NCBI RefSeq assembly: GCF_008086175.1
Contig: NZ_VSKM01000001.1
Location: 124,001-188,000 of the forward strand
Source of the DNA: Bizionia saleffrena
GTDB lineage: Bacteria > Bacteroidota > Bacteroidia > Flavobacteriales > Flavobacteriaceae
Length of the DNA: 64,000 nucleotides
Reading direction: 5' to 3'
In this document: positions 1 through 11,365 of the stretch, piece after piece
Numbering within the stretch: position 1 is the first letter of the stretch
Layout of the letters: each line of letters starts with the position of its first letter
Made by a program: the position numbers and the translations under genes
The notes under the pieces: model-generated
Told to the model about the DNA's origin: nothing
Databases searched by the model: none
The model's input: only the letters and a program-made list of their open reading frames with translations

Positions 1-1026
1 AGTAAATACACCAGCAGCATCGGCGGGAGCAGCTATTCCGTTAGCCCCCGAATTTCCAGCAGAAGTTACGAGCAACATTCCTTTCTCGAACGCAATATTT
101 GCGCCTTTTGTAATGTAGGTCGTATTACCGTCTAAGTCGGCATTGGTATGAGAATAATTAGGATTATCGTAGGTTTTATAGCCTAAAGAGGTATTTATAA
201 CATCGACACCTAAACTGTCGGCGCGTTCGGCGGCTTCTACCCACAAACTTTCTTCAATAGGGTTTTCGGTGGGTGCATTTTCAGAAATAAATAAATAATA
301 ACTCGCGTCTGGCGCTGTACCTACAAAAGTATTTTCGACGTAACCTGCCATATCACTAAATACTAAGGTACCGTGGTTACTCGTTGTATTGGTGTACACA
401 TCAGTATCGCGGTTTACGAAATCGTAAGTTCCCAAAATGTTTCCAGCGTTACGAACACGATCAAAACCGGGATTGGTATCCACACTCGGGAAACCAGCAT
501 CGATAACCGCAACGGTTTTACCTGATCCCGTATAATTGGCCAAATGCAAATCGTCACCATTAAACATTTCAATTTGATTGGCTGCATCACCATAATTAAA
601 GGTCGTACTGACACTTTCTAATTCAAATTTATTTACGATTGTTTCAACACTCGCCCCCTTAGCGTTCAAATTATTATCTGCAAAAATAATAACATCCACA
701 AAAGGAAGGGTAGACACTACATTAATATCGGTTTCTAGGCCGCGAACGTGAACGGCATTAAACCATTTTGATTTTGCCAAAACAGTAATTCCTGATTGAT
801 TTTTTAATTGTGAAATATAATTTTCGTTAACAGGGACATCTCTTTCATCGATACCAATAGAGTGCGCCGCTTTACGATCGATAGCCTTTTGCGTTAAAAT
901 AGAAATAGGATTTGCTATAGACGTGGCTACATTCTCCTTATCTGTTAAATACACCCAAGCATCTTCTTGCGCATAAATACACAGTTGAAAACATAAAAAA
1001 GTAAGGACTAGTAATTTGTTTTTCAT
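1..1026 (-). CDS. Secreted subtilisin-like serine protease (S8 family), C-terminus cut by window edge
   Basis: Open frame from an ATG at 1026 to the window edge, 342 codons without a stop. Residues 1-20 form a signal peptide ending in AQ, so the enzyme is exported. A propeptide-like region of about 140 residues is followed by the catalytic Asp in AVIDAGFP, then NHGT with the catalytic His, and SAGNSG with the oxyanion-hole Asn. The catalytic Ser (GTS motif) should lie beyond the edge and cannot be verified. S8 proteases of this kind in Flavobacteriaceae often end in a type IX secretion sorting domain; that part is not visible. The gene starts 22 bases after mnmA on the same strand and is probably cotranscribed with it. 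Confidence 0.88.
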   Translation of the reverse strand, partial: MKNKLLVLTFLCFQLCIYAQEDAWVYLTDKENVATSIANPISILTQKAIDRKAAHSIGIDERDVPVNENYISQLKNQSGITVLAKSKWFNAVHVRGLETDINVVSTLPFVDVIIFADNNLNAKGASVETIVNKFELESVSTTFNYGDAANQIEMFNGDDLHLANYTGSGKTVAVIDAGFPSVDTNPGFDRVRNAGNILGTYDFVNRDTDVYTNTTSNHGTLVFSDMAGYVENTFVGTAPDASYYLFISENAPTENPIEESLWVEAAERADSLGVDVINTSLGYKTYDNPNYSHTNADLDGNTTYITKGANIAFEKGMLLVTSAGNSGANGIAAPADAAGVFT

Positions 1027-1048
1027 AAGACTACAGTTAGACTGCAAT

Positions 1049-2239
1049 TTATGAAATAACTCCCGAACCTACTAATTCGTCTTCTAAATACCAGGCTACA
1101 AATTGCCCTTCGGTGATGGCAGATTGTTTATTTTCAAATTCAACATATAAGCCAGCATCGACCTTATGTAAGGTCGCTTTTTCTAAAGCTTGACGGTAAC
1201 GAATTCTTGCTAAGACCTCTAAAGTTTCCCCCGATAGTAATTGTAAATCTTCACGTACCCAATGCAATTCTTCATTCGTTACAAATAAGGCTCTTTTGTA
1301 TAATCCAGGATGTTTTTTACCCTGACCCGTATAAATTGTATTGGTATCTACGTCGGTATCGATAACGAATAACGGTTCTACTTTTCCGCCAACCGATAAG
1401 CCTTTACGTTGACCTTTAGTAAAATAATGAGCCCCTTGATGGGTTCCTACAATTTCGCCGTCGGTTTCTGAATAGTTTATTTTACGTGATAGATATTCAA
1501 GTTCTTCTACTTTAGAGCTGAAGTTGTTTCTCGTGTCTGTATACTCAGAAAATAATTCCGGAATTTCAATAATCTGACCTTGTTTAGGCTTTAATTTCTG
1601 TTGAAGAAATTCTGGCAATCTTACTTTTCCTATAAAACATAACCCTTGAGAGTCTTTTTTATCGGCCGTAATTAAATCGGCTTCTGCCGCAATAGCTCTT
1701 ACTTCTGGCTTTTGTAATTCGCCAATAGGAAATATCGCTTTTGCTAACTGCTCTTGAGATAATTGACATAAGAAATACGACTGATCCTTATTATTATCTT
1801 TTCCGGCCAGTAATTGATAGGTTTCCTTTCCGTTTTCTATAAGCGTTCCTTTACGGCAATAATGACCAGTTGCAACATAATCTGCACCGAGATCTAAAGC
1901 AATTTTCATAAACACATCGAACTTAATCTCTCGATTACACAACACGTCTGGATTTGGCGTTCTTCCCTTTTCATATTCGTTAAACATATAATCTACAATA
2001 CGCTCTTTGTATTGCGTGCTTAAATCTACCGTTTGAAAAGGAATTCCTAATTTTTCAGCAACTAACATCGCGTCGTTGCTATCGTCTAACCACGGACAAT
2101 CATCAGAAATCGTTACAGAATCGTCGTGCCAGTTTTTCATAAATAGCCCAATAACCTCATACCCTTGTTCTTTTAACAAGTAGGCTGTTACACTAGAATC
2201 GACGCCACCTGAAAGCCCTACTATTACTCTTTTTTTCAT
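1049..2239 (-). CDS. mnmA: tRNA-specific 2-thiouridylase MnmA
   Basis: 396 residues, normal length. MnmA adenylates U34 of tRNA Lys, Glu and Gln and inserts sulfur to give s2U34. The PP-loop GLSGGVDSS is at residues 8-16, the nucleophilic Cys is C101 in DVLCNRE, and the second catalytic Cys is C201 in GLCFIG, so all active-site elements are present. The C-terminal beta-barrel domain contains the FTKGQRKGL segment near residue 275. The ATG at 2239 follows a TATCTTTG promoter element by 18 bases. The protease gene follows after 22 bases. Function is secure from motifs and whole-length resemblance. Confidence 0.97.
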   Translation of the reverse strand: MKKRVIVGLSGGVDSSVTAYLLKEQGYEVIGLFMKNWHDDSVTISDDCPWLDDSNDAMLVAEKLGIPFQTVDLSTQYKERIVDYMFNEYEKGRTPNPDVLCNREIKFDVFMKIALDLGADYVATGHYCRKGTLIENGKETYQLLAGKDNNKDQSYFLCQLSQEQLAKAIFPIGELQKPEVRAIAAEADLITADKKDSQGLCFIGKVRLPEFLQQKLKPKQGQIIEIPELFSEYTDTRNNFSSKVEELEYLSRKINYSETDGEIVGTHQGAHYFTKGQRKGLSVGGKVEPLFVIDTDVDTNTIYTGQGKKHPGLYKRALFVTNEELHWVREDLQLLSGETLEVLARIRYRQALEKATLHKVDAGLYVEFENKQSAITEGQFVAWYLEDELVGSGVIS

Positions 2240-2257
2240 TGTCCTTTTTTATCGCTG

Positions 2258-2265
2258 CAAAGATA
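2258..2265 (-). promoter_or_regulatory. -7 promoter element of mnmA
   Basis: The minus strand reads TATCTTTG, a full match to the Bacteroidota -7 consensus TAnnTTTG. It ends 18 bases before the mnmA ATG, a plausible leader length. No clear TTG -33 element was identified. Confidence 0.7.
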
Positions 2266-2421
2266 CTAACATTTTTGCTATTATGTGTCCCCTTAACACT
2301 CAGCAAACCGAAACACTAAGCAACTAAAAAACAATAAGTTAAAAATAATTTAACATAAATTTTAGTTATTTTGTTTAATGTTTTATTAATTTAGCTAAAC
2401 AAAACAAAGAAATTAATTATT

Positions 2422-3840
2422 ATGAAAACAATCAAAAAATTACCTTTACTGTATGTGCTTGTTGTTTTATTATTTTGGTCGTGTAATAGCGACGATGATA
2501 ATAGCGCACCACTAAATCAAAATCCAGAAACAGGACTAAACATTGTTCAAACGGCGCAAGCTAATGCTAATTTAAGCAGTTTAGTCGCCGCAGTTATAGA
2601 AGCTAATTTGGACGTTACACTAAGCGGTTCAGGACCTTTTACAGTATTAGCGCCAAGCAATGCTGCTTTCGCCGAATTTTTGTCGGCAAACGGATGGGCG
2701 ACAGTAGCAGATATTCCTGATACGGCTTTAGAACAAACGTTGTTAAATCACGTTATTTCAGGCACAATTACATCTTCAGATCTTGTAGGATTGGGAGCAG
2801 GATATACCAGCACGTTGGCTACAGGAGCTGGAGATAATGCAATGAGCTTGTATTTTGAAACTTCTTCTGGAGTCTTGTTTAATAATGTATCTACTGTAAC
2901 AACAGCCGATGTAGAAGCTACAAATGGCATAATTCACGTGGTTGATAAAGTTATTACCTTACCTAGTGTTGTAGAGCACGCAGCGGCAAACACAAATTTT
3001 TCAAGTTTAGTTACGGCATTAGGCGCTGCCGATGGCGAATTAGTAAACGTACTAAGTGGTGTTGGACCATTCACGATATTGGCACCAGCTAATGATGCTT
3101 TTACAACGTATTTAAACGGAACAGCTTTAGCGGACGTACCCACAGATGTTTTATCTCAATTATTATTAAATCATGTAATTAATGGAGAATTACCTTCTAC
3201 ACTATTATCAGATTTAGGAAGTGGATACTCTAATACTAATGCCACAGGAGCTGGTAGCAACGCAATGAGTATTTATTACACGACAAATAATAATGTTATG
3301 TTTAACGGATCAGCGACTGTTACTACTGCCGATGTTATAGGAACAAACGGAATTATTCACGCGGTAGACACCGTTATTGAATTACCAACTTTAGCAACTT
3401 TTGCGACTTCAAACCCTGCATTATCGAGCTTAGTAGCTGCTTTGCAATTAGCGGATTCTGGAACGCCTACAGTACCTTATATAGCAACCCTATCTGATGC
3501 CACAAGTGGACCATTCACTGTGTTCGCACCAACAAACGATGCTTTTGCAGATGTACTTTTAGAATTAGATCCCTCAGGAAACACCACTCTAGCCGATGTC
3601 GATCCAGTAACTGTTGATGCCATTTTAACTTATCACATTGTTAATGCCAATGTACAATCGTCTCAATTAGTATCTGGAACTGTGACAACTTTAGGTGGAG
3701 ATATTACGGCTAATGCCGGAACATTTACGTTAACAGATGCCAATTTAAGAGTGAGTACTATAATTCCAACATTAATAGATATACAAGCAACAAACGGAGT
3801 AGCCCATGCTATTGATACCGTTATTTTACCACCTCAATAA
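2422..3840 (+). CDS. Lipoprotein with three fasciclin (FAS1) domains
   Basis: 472 residues. The N-terminus is a lipoprotein signal with lipobox FWSC, Cys near residue 21, followed by acidic residues (SDDD). Three FAS1 domains follow, roughly residues 37-180, 181-320 and 321-470. Each carries GPFTxxAPxNxAF and ends with a G(I/V)xHxxDxVIxxP segment typical of the H2 region. Domains 1 and 2 are unusually alike, while domain 3 is divergent and longer. FAS1 proteins act as surface adhesion modules; the ligand is unknown. The gene stands alone between an AT-rich upstream region and a strong terminator. Confidence 0.93.
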   Translation: MKTIKKLPLLYVLVVLLFWSCNSDDDNSAPLNQNPETGLNIVQTAQANANLSSLVAAVIEANLDVTLSGSGPFTVLAPSNAAFAEFLSANGWATVADIPDTALEQTLLNHVISGTITSSDLVGLGAGYTSTLATGAGDNAMSLYFETSSGVLFNNVSTVTTADVEATNGIIHVVDKVITLPSVVEHAAANTNFSSLVTALGAADGELVNVLSGVGPFTILAPANDAFTTYLNGTALADVPTDVLSQLLLNHVINGELPSTLLSDLGSGYSNTNATGAGSNAMSIYYTTNNNVMFNGSATVTTADVIGTNGIIHAVDTVIELPTLATFATSNPALSSLVAALQLADSGTPTVPYIATLSDATSGPFTVFAPTNDAFADVLLELDPSGNTTLADVDPVTVDAILTYHIVNANVQSSQLVSGTVTTLGGDITANAGTFTLTDANLRVSTIIPTLIDIQATNGVAHAIDTVILPPQ

Positions 3841-3863
3841 TATTTAGATTACGATTAATAGCT

Positions 3864-3903
3864 AAAAACCCGCTTTTACAATAACTTATAAAAGCGGGTT
3901 TTT
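3864..3903. terminator. Bidirectional terminator between FAS1 and MORN-like genes
   Basis: Inverted repeat AAACCCGCTTTTA / TAAAAGCGGGTTT with an 8-10 base loop, flanked by an A-run on the left and a T-run on the right. It ends the FAS1 gene and can also serve the convergent MORN-like gene. Confidence 0.85.
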
Positions 3904-3962
3904 TATGTTTTAAAAAGGTGTAACAACACCAGTCTCTTTTATTATATTTAATAGAATGTTGC

Positions 3963-4670
3963 CTATTTTTGTTTGCTTTTATAAGGGTTCTGACTGCGTT
4001 TTGTAAAGTCTTTTTCTTTCACCAATTTCCCGTTTTCATAATACTTCCAAATGCCGTGTTTTAAATCGTTTCTATAAACACCCTCCATTGTAACATTCCC
4101 TTTAGAATCGTAAGATTTAGAAGGCCCGTCGAGAGCTCCATTTGTATAATTAAATAAACGAATTAGTATGCCTTTGTCTGAAAACCACTGCGACACGCCA
4201 TTTAAAACACCGCCTTTAAAAAGAGCTTGTTCTGCGATGCCTCCGGTTTTATAATACGTTTTCTTTTCACCTTCAATTTCGCCGTCGTCGTTATACACCT
4301 CTTCCATCATTACTTCACCACCATTATTATGAAAATAAACCCATTTTCCTATTTGGATCTTATTTTTCATAGCCCCCTTACTCACTATGTTTTTATTCCC
4401 ATCGTAAAAAGTAACCTGAACGACATCATTATTCGGATTAAATTCTCGTGTCACTGAAAGCACAGCTTTTCCATCTACGTTTTTATAGAATTTAAAAGTG
4501 CCTAATTCTTTACCATAGTTAAATTCGCCTTCGTAACGTAAGATATCGGATCCTTCATAATTTTTCGTCCATTTACCATGACGCGCTCCCTGATTATCAA
4601 ATTGATTAATCTCTTGAGCCGAAACAAAGACTGAAAAGAAACAAAAAATAAGTATAAATATAGTTTTCAT
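3963..4670 (-). CDS. Exported MORN-like repeat protein (YwqK-type)
   Basis: 235 residues with a cleavable signal peptide (residues 1-19, ending VSAQ). The body has repeats of the form G-x-W-x-x-Y-x-x-x-G, for example HGKWTKNYEG, IGKWVYFHNNG and HGIWKYYENGK, spaced about 20-25 residues. Databases often label this class toxin-antitoxin system YwqK family antitoxin, but nothing here indicates a toxin partner and the protein is exported, so I would not infer antitoxin function. The ATG at 4670 begins the hydrophobic leader. It lies downstream of yidC on the same strand but a terminator separates them, so it probably has its own promoter. Confidence 0.85.
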   Translation of the reverse strand: MKTIFILIFCFFSVFVSAQEINQFDNQGARHGKWTKNYEGSDILRYEGEFNYGKELGTFKFYKNVDGKAVLSVTREFNPNNDVVQVTFYDGNKNIVSKGAMKNKIQIGKWVYFHNNGGEVMMEEVYNDDGEIEGEKKTYYKTGGIAEQALFKGGVLNGVSQWFSDKGILIRLFNYTNGALDGPSKSYDSKGNVTMEGVYRNDLKHGIWKYYENGKLVKEKDFTKRSQNPYKSKQK

Positions 4671-4705
4671 AAAAACAGTAACGTTTAGATAGGTTGTTAT
4701 AGTAT

Positions 4706-4745
4706 AAAAAAAAGCTGCCTATCTTAACATTAAGAGGCAGCTTTT
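4706..4745 (-). terminator. Terminator of yidC
   Basis: Inverted repeat AAAAGCTGCCT / AGGCAGCTTTT around a 14-base loop just after the yidC stop. On the minus strand it is followed by a run of T, so it acts in the yidC direction. Confidence 0.85.
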
Positions 4746-4761
4746 ATAATTTTGAAAAATA

Positions 4762-6669
4762 TTACTTTTTCTTATTTTTGTTTTGGGCACTTTTCTGTTG
4801 TTCTGCCTGCTCCATCATATCTTTCATTTTCTTTTGAAAACGATTTTCTTTCTTAGGATTCTTTTTCTTCACTTGAATTTTAGCGTGAATTTTATTCTCA
4901 TCTAAAACATAGTTCTTTATCACTAATAAAATACCAATACTTATAAGGTTTGAGACGAAGTAATATAAACTTAATCCTGACGCGTATTGGTTAAAGAAAA
5001 TCATCATCATAATCGGAGCAAAATAGATCATGTATTTCATCATCTTCTGCATATCTGGCATCCCTTCTTGCGTTGGTGCAGACATAGTTTGTTGCCCAGT
5101 AGTTAACTTCATATAGAAGAAAATTGCAATTGCTGCTAAAATCGGGAATAAACTTACGTGATCACCATATAATGGGATATGAAAAGGCAACTCGGCGATA
5201 ACATCGTAAGATGATAAATCGTCTGCCCAAAGAAAACTTTTTTGACGTAAAGCAAAAGCCGTTGGAAAGAACATAAACAAGGCGTAAAATACTGGCATTT
5301 GAATTAATGCGGGTAAACACCCTGCTAACGGACTCGCTCCTGCTTTATTTTGAAGTGCCATAGTTTCTTGTTGCATCTTCATTTTATTGTCTTTATACTT
5401 CTCGCGAATCGCATCTAATTCTGGTTTTAACACCTTCATTTTCATTTGCGATAAGTATTGTTTGTATTGCACAAAAGACATCGCTAATTTTATCAATATG
5501 GTCATTACAATAATAGCAACACCGTAAGGAAATATACCAGATAGGAAACCGAATAATGGAATAAACAAGTATTTGTTAATCCAACCAAAAATACCCCATC
5601 CTAAAGGAATACTTTTTTCCAGTCCTTTTTCGGCGGATTTTAAGGCCTTTACTTCTGTTGGCCCGTAATAGAAACCAAAGTTTTCGTTAAACTCATTTCC
5701 GCTTAATTCTAAGGCCGTTTTTGTGTTATACGCTTTGGTAAAAACAGTATCTATTTCTTCGTCTTGAACTAAGTTTCTAGACGTTATAGCTACTTTTTTA
5801 AATGCTTTATCGGTCGTTAAAATAGAACTAAAAAAATGCTGTCTGTAAGATAACCAGTCTACATCTTCTTCAATTTCGTTATCCTCATCGCTCTGTCCTA
5901 ACTTTTCGATATTACCATCTAATTGGTACGTTAAACGGGTGTAACGATTTTCGTAAGCAATACTTTGGTCATGACGAATTGTTTTTAAACTCCAATCTAA
6001 ATTAACTTCTTGCGCGCTGTTAATAACATCGTTTAACCCTTGAGATTTAACCGTAAAATCTATTAAATAATTATCGGGTTTAATAATGTATCTATATTCT
6101 AGAAACTTACTTTCAGAAACCTTCAGCTTCATAGATACCACCGTGTTTTCACCACTGCGGGTTACTTTAGGTTGAAATACTAAATCTTTCGTATTTAAAA
6201 TGCGGTTGTCTGTTGTTCCAAAATTAATATTGAAAGACGCATTCTTATCTTTTACTAAATAGATAGGAATAGAATCGTAGTTGACGAACTTATTAAGTTT
6301 TACCTCAGAAATTTGTCCCCCTTTCGTGTCGAATGTAATGGTTAAAAGATCTGTTTTAACTATAGGATTATCTGTATTTGCTGCTTGTGAAGCGGAATAA
6401 GCAAACGCACCAAATTTATTTTTTAAAGCTACTGTTTTTAAAGAATCTGGAAGCGTTTCTAATTGAGTGTCTGCAAAATCTTCAGTTTTAGAATTCTCTA
6501 TTAAAGCCTTTTGTTGTATTTTTTCGGCTTCAATTTGCTCTTGTTTAGCTTGCTCTTGTGCTGCTACTTCCTCATCACTTGGCTTACTTTGCCAAAGCAT
6601 AAATAATAAAATTCCGAATATAATAATGAATCCTATTATCGATTTTAAGTCTAATTTTTTTTCTTCCAT
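4762..6669 (-). CDS. yidC: Membrane protein insertase YidC
   Basis: 635 residues from the ATG at 6669. An upstream in-frame ATG at 6687 would add six residues (MSKYIK), but family members begin MEEKKLDL. The first membrane segment (residues 10-25) is followed by a periplasmic domain to about residue 340 and by the conserved C-terminal insertase core, with QMPVFYALF, a long KQYLSQMKMK cytoplasmic helix and a Lys-rich tail. YidC inserts membrane proteins with or without SecYEG. It lies downstream of pyrG with its own promoter candidate. The order pyrG-yidC is common in Flavobacteriaceae. Confidence 0.97.
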   Translation of the reverse strand: MEEKKLDLKSIIGFIIIFGILLFMLWQSKPSDEEVAAQEQAKQEQIEAEKIQQKALIENSKTEDFADTQLETLPDSLKTVALKNKFGAFAYSASQAANTDNPIVKTDLLTITFDTKGGQISEVKLNKFVNYDSIPIYLVKDKNASFNINFGTTDNRILNTKDLVFQPKVTRSGENTVVSMKLKVSESKFLEYRYIIKPDNYLIDFTVKSQGLNDVINSAQEVNLDWSLKTIRHDQSIAYENRYTRLTYQLDGNIEKLGQSDEDNEIEEDVDWLSYRQHFFSSILTTDKAFKKVAITSRNLVQDEEIDTVFTKAYNTKTALELSGNEFNENFGFYYGPTEVKALKSAEKGLEKSIPLGWGIFGWINKYLFIPLFGFLSGIFPYGVAIIVMTILIKLAMSFVQYKQYLSQMKMKVLKPELDAIREKYKDNKMKMQQETMALQNKAGASPLAGCLPALIQMPVFYALFMFFPTAFALRQKSFLWADDLSSYDVIAELPFHIPLYGDHVSLFPILAAIAIFFYMKLTTGQQTMSAPTQEGMPDMQKMMKYMIYFAPIMMMIFFNQYASGLSLYYFVSNLISIGILLVIKNYVLDENKIHAKIQVKKKNPKKENRFQKKMKDMMEQAEQQKSAQNKNKKK

Positions 6670-6729
6670 TTTAATATATTTAGACATTTAGCCCATTCAA
6701 GCTAAAACAATCTATTCGCTCTTTATAGT

Positions 6730-6737
6730 CAAAAATA
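6730..6737 (-). promoter_or_regulatory. -7 promoter element of yidC
   Basis: The minus strand reads TATTTTTG, a full TAnnTTTG match, 60 bases upstream of the yidC ATG in the short gap after pyrG. It suggests yidC can be transcribed independently of pyrG. Confidence 0.5.
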
Positions 6738-6770
6738 TGACCGTTAATGTATTTGTGCCAATGTGGCGTA

Positions 6771-8402
<1,632 letters not shown>

Positions 8403-8413
8403 TTAAACGCGAG

Positions 8414-8421
8414 CAAATTTA
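8414..8421 (-). promoter_or_regulatory. -7 promoter element of pyrG
   Basis: The minus strand reads TAAATTTG, a full consensus match, 20 bases before the pyrG start. It lies in the 66-base gap downstream of the DUF3820 gene. Confidence 0.65.
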
Positions 8422-8459
8422 CAATATTAAGTTGATAAAATTAATCTTTAATGATTTAT

Positions 8460-8696
8460 TTATTTCGGAAAATTTCGCTGTATGTTTCTTACAATATTCT
8501 CGAGTCCGTTAAGCTTTAATGTGTAAACAGTCTCCAACATTTGCCCTAATTTCCCTTTAGGAAAACCTTTGGTATTGTACCATACCACGTAGTATTCTGG
8601 TAAATCTATTAAATAACGATCTTTATATTTACCGTAAGGCATTTTGGTATGCGCCAATTGAATTAGAAATTTTTTATCAGGTTGTAGAGCTTCCAT
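8460..8696 (-). CDS. DUF3820 family small protein
   Basis: 78 residues. The conserved PYGKYKDRYLIDLP and YYVVWYNTKGFPKGKLG segments identify the DUF3820 family, described as putative quorum-sensing-regulated virulence factor without a settled biochemical role. No signal peptide or membrane segment. It starts one base after the stop of the DUF922 gene, so the two are almost certainly translated from one message. Confidence 0.88.
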   Translation of the reverse strand: MEALQPDKKFLIQLAHTKMPYGKYKDRYLIDLPEYYVVWYNTKGFPKGKLGQMLETVYTLKLNGLENIVRNIQRNFPK

Positions 8697-8697
8697 T

Positions 8698-9234
8698 TTA
8701 TGGGGTTTTAAATGCGGATTGATTTTTTAATGCTGAAGCCACGTAATTTGACCAAAATAATTGTCTTTTTTTATCGATTGAGAAGTTACTCTCATCATCG
8801 TATTTAAGTTGGGTGATTTCTAAAGTCTTATTTATAGCGTCGTGTAGCATTTGAAGCTCCTTTACAATAGTATTTGAAGGTTTTAGCTGCTGTACTTGTG
8901 CTCTAAAATAGCGGGCGTGTAGTTCGGTAATGTCAAAATGAAGTTGTTCGTGCGCCAAGATATGATCTGTAACACTTTCTTTTTTGCACCAAGAATGTTC
9001 TGGATAAAAATCGGCCGAAATATCAACTTTAAATCCAACTATCTGATTATCTCTTTTATTCACCGAATACTTGAAACTTAAACCAGCCGCCGTTACGGCA
9101 GCTGCTTTTGTGTTATAACTTGGCTTCCCCTTAAAATCCGCCCACGATAATTTATAATCTTCAGACCACGACATCGTTTTGGTATCGCTATATAACATAG
9201 TAATACAAGCAAATATTAAAATATATTTAAACAT
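8698..9234 (-). CDS. Exported DUF922 putative zinc protease
   Basis: 178 residues with a short hydrophobic N-terminus (residues 1-16) suggesting export. The region ILAHEQLHFDITELHAR contains an HExxH motif (H-E-Q-L-H) followed by F-D-I, which is how DUF922 secreted metalloproteases are recognised; the zinc ligand role is inferred from the family. Conserved SWADFKGKP occurs near residue 30. It is followed by the DUF3820 gene after a single base. Confidence 0.85.
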   Translation of the reverse strand: MFKYILIFACITMLYSDTKTMSWSEDYKLSWADFKGKPSYNTKAAAVTAAGLSFKYSVNKRDNQIVGFKVDISADFYPEHSWCKKESVTDHILAHEQLHFDITELHARYFRAQVQQLKPSNTIVKELQMLHDAINKTLEITQLKYDDESNFSIDKKRQLFWSNYVASALKNQSAFKTP

Positions 9235-9276
9235 AACCGATCGCTTTTAAATTATAAATCGTGCGTGGAGATTAAC

Positions 9277-11280
9277 TTATTGCTTAACCTCTTCTATCTT
9301 TAAATTGTTATAATTCACAATGTAAACAGCATCATTAAAATACCCTCCAAATAATTTCTTTTTATATGAAAACTTACTTTCTACGTGTTTAGTTAAAGGC
9401 GCATCGTTAACAGATAAATATAAATCGTCTGAAGTTAATAAGCGTAAAGCAACATCCATAGTCACATCAAAACCTCTTACTACATATGCATTTGGTGTTA
9501 AACCATATTGCTTTTCGTAGGTGCGTACAAAGCTATTATTTTCATCTTCATTAACCACTTTAGAGACTGCTGGATACGTAAATTTTAAATTAGATAAGTG
9601 ATAATTAGAGACTATATCTGCTTCAAAAGGTTTATTCTGTCCAGAAGTTGCTAGCGTAATTTCTCTTTTATCAGAATCGTTTAAAGAGTTTAAAATACTC
9701 GTTACGTTAGATATAAATCCTGAATTATCGGTTTCTAAAAACACCACATTTTTCCCCGGTTTTAAGGCTTTAATAATATCTTGGTCGAAAATATAAAAAG
9801 CGTCCTTTCCTGTCTTTTTATCGTTGCGCGAACTTACTGAAGAGGCACCAATAAATTCAGTTTTTAACGTATTAGACTTCGCTCGGTGTTTTTGATCGGA
9901 TACGAAAACAAAGTTAGTTGCCGGTTGATTTTTGAAATGATGAATAATTGCTTTTTCTAAATCGGCATCTGAAGCTCTAGACTGAAACACATTACTGCCT
10001 AAAGTTACCGTTTTGGTTATTGGAGAGACAACGGCAACCGTATCGTTCCTTAGGGCTGAAGCAACCGTATTAAAGTTCTTCGGCATTAGCGGTCCAATTA
10101 CAGCATCGGTATTTTTAAAGTTGTTATTATCTAAAATAGAAAGCAATTCGCTATGCATATTCTTTGTATCGAAAACAGTCACTTTAAGATTAGCACCTAA
10201 CTTTTTAAGGGAATCTAAAGCGATTAACGCTCCAGAATAAAAATCTAACGAGATACTTAAGGTTTTATCGTTTTTGATTAATTCTTTTGTATCGGCAGTA
10301 TCTACATCCATTTTATGTAATCTAAAAGGAAGCATAATCGCTATTTCCTTCACCCCTGCTTTATTAACACCCAACTGCGATGCTAAATTCGTGCTTAATA
10401 ACTCGTTTCCTGGCATTGGAATGCTTTCAGAATTATTTTCGGCAGCCAAACTTCTATCGTATGGCACTTTAAGCACCATTCCTTCCTTTAAACCCGTTTC
10501 AGCTAACCCTGGATTTAATTGCTCTAACACCGCTTGGTCTAATCCGGTTTTCACCTTTAATCTGTAAAACCCTTCTTTTGGCAAAACAGTATAATAACTA
10601 TATTTCTCATCGACATTCTTAATCGCTTTCGTTTTAAGATTCGGAACTTTTATAGTTTCTCCAGGTTGCAGAATTTCTGGTAAACCGGGATTTAAATCTT
10701 CTAACTCTTTAACCGTAATATCATATTTGTAAGCGATTCGCCATTTTCCTTCTTTAGGCTGCACCACATAAGTATTTGTAGTCTCTGATGTGTTTTTTTC
10801 AGTCTCCACATTGGTGTTGGTTCTACCCTCTTCACCACCTACAGTTTCAGCAACTTTTTTAAGAACAGGAATTTGTAACTCGTCCCCTTTTCTTAAATTA
10901 TTAGCATATAAAAAGGTATTGTATTTTTTAATTTCAGCTTGTGGAATATTGTACGTTTTAGATAAGCTATATAGCGTTTCTTTTCGTTTTACTTTGTGTG
11001 AAATAAACTTTTCAACTTCATTGACTACGGCAACATTTCGAATAGGGCTACTAATTAAAGTGCCCTCTTTCGGAATTATTAAAACGGTATTGCTTTTTAA
11101 TCCTTTTCTCGCGTCTGGATTTAATCCTAAGATAGCAGGAACAGACACTTTATAGTGTTTCGAAATACTTTCTAAGGTTTCTCCAGAAGTCACTTTATGT
11201 GTGGAATAGTCTTGTCCTTGCAATGAAGAACATCCTAAAAAACTCAATGCTATTAATGCTGTAACTATTATTTTTCTCAT
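9277..11280 (-). CDS. LysM-repeat lipoprotein with periplasmic-binding-protein-like domain
   Basis: 667 residues. A lipoprotein signal (lipobox FLGC, Cys near 17) is followed by four LysM modules at about 24-72, 90-138, 170-215 and 226-275, each with T/P-x-E-x-x-x-x-I/L and P-x-L/I-x-x-G patterns. From about residue 310 the protein resembles type 1 periplasmic binding proteins (IAIMLPFRL, IGPLMPKNF, VFVSDQKHR, YGLTPNAYVVRGFD). LysM binds peptidoglycan. The second half may sense or bind a wall-related ligand, by inference from fold resemblance only. The gene is downstream of guaA but a terminator-like hairpin lies between them. Confidence 0.9.
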   Translation of the reverse strand: MRKIIVTALIALSFLGCSSLQGQDYSTHKVTSGETLESISKHYKVSVPAILGLNPDARKGLKSNTVLIIPKEGTLISSPIRNVAVVNEVEKFISHKVKRKETLYSLSKTYNIPQAEIKKYNTFLYANNLRKGDELQIPVLKKVAETVGGEEGRTNTNVETEKNTSETTNTYVVQPKEGKWRIAYKYDITVKELEDLNPGLPEILQPGETIKVPNLKTKAIKNVDEKYSYYTVLPKEGFYRLKVKTGLDQAVLEQLNPGLAETGLKEGMVLKVPYDRSLAAENNSESIPMPGNELLSTNLASQLGVNKAGVKEIAIMLPFRLHKMDVDTADTKELIKNDKTLSISLDFYSGALIALDSLKKLGANLKVTVFDTKNMHSELLSILDNNNFKNTDAVIGPLMPKNFNTVASALRNDTVAVVSPITKTVTLGSNVFQSRASDADLEKAIIHHFKNQPATNFVFVSDQKHRAKSNTLKTEFIGASSVSSRNDKKTGKDAFYIFDQDIIKALKPGKNVVFLETDNSGFISNVTSILNSLNDSDKREITLATSGQNKPFEADIVSNYHLSNLKFTYPAVSKVVNEDENNSFVRTYEKQYGLTPNAYVVRGFDVTMDVALRLLTSDDLYLSVNDAPLTKHVESKFSYKKKLFGGYFNDAVYIVNYNNLKIEEVKQ

Positions 11281-11365
11281 ATACTTATTATACTTTAAAA
11301 ACTACTATACTAACAACTTAACCGTCTTTTTCATTTTAATAATAGAGTTCAAAATGAAGCAAAAG

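Noticed and set aside
414-614. Minus-strand frame with 66 codons inside the S8 protease
   Set aside because: The other minus-strand frame here encodes a clear protease with Asp and His motifs; this one is its shadow.
3963-4670. YwqK-type protein as an antitoxin
   Set aside because: It has a signal peptide and MORN-like repeats, and there is no toxin gene beside it.
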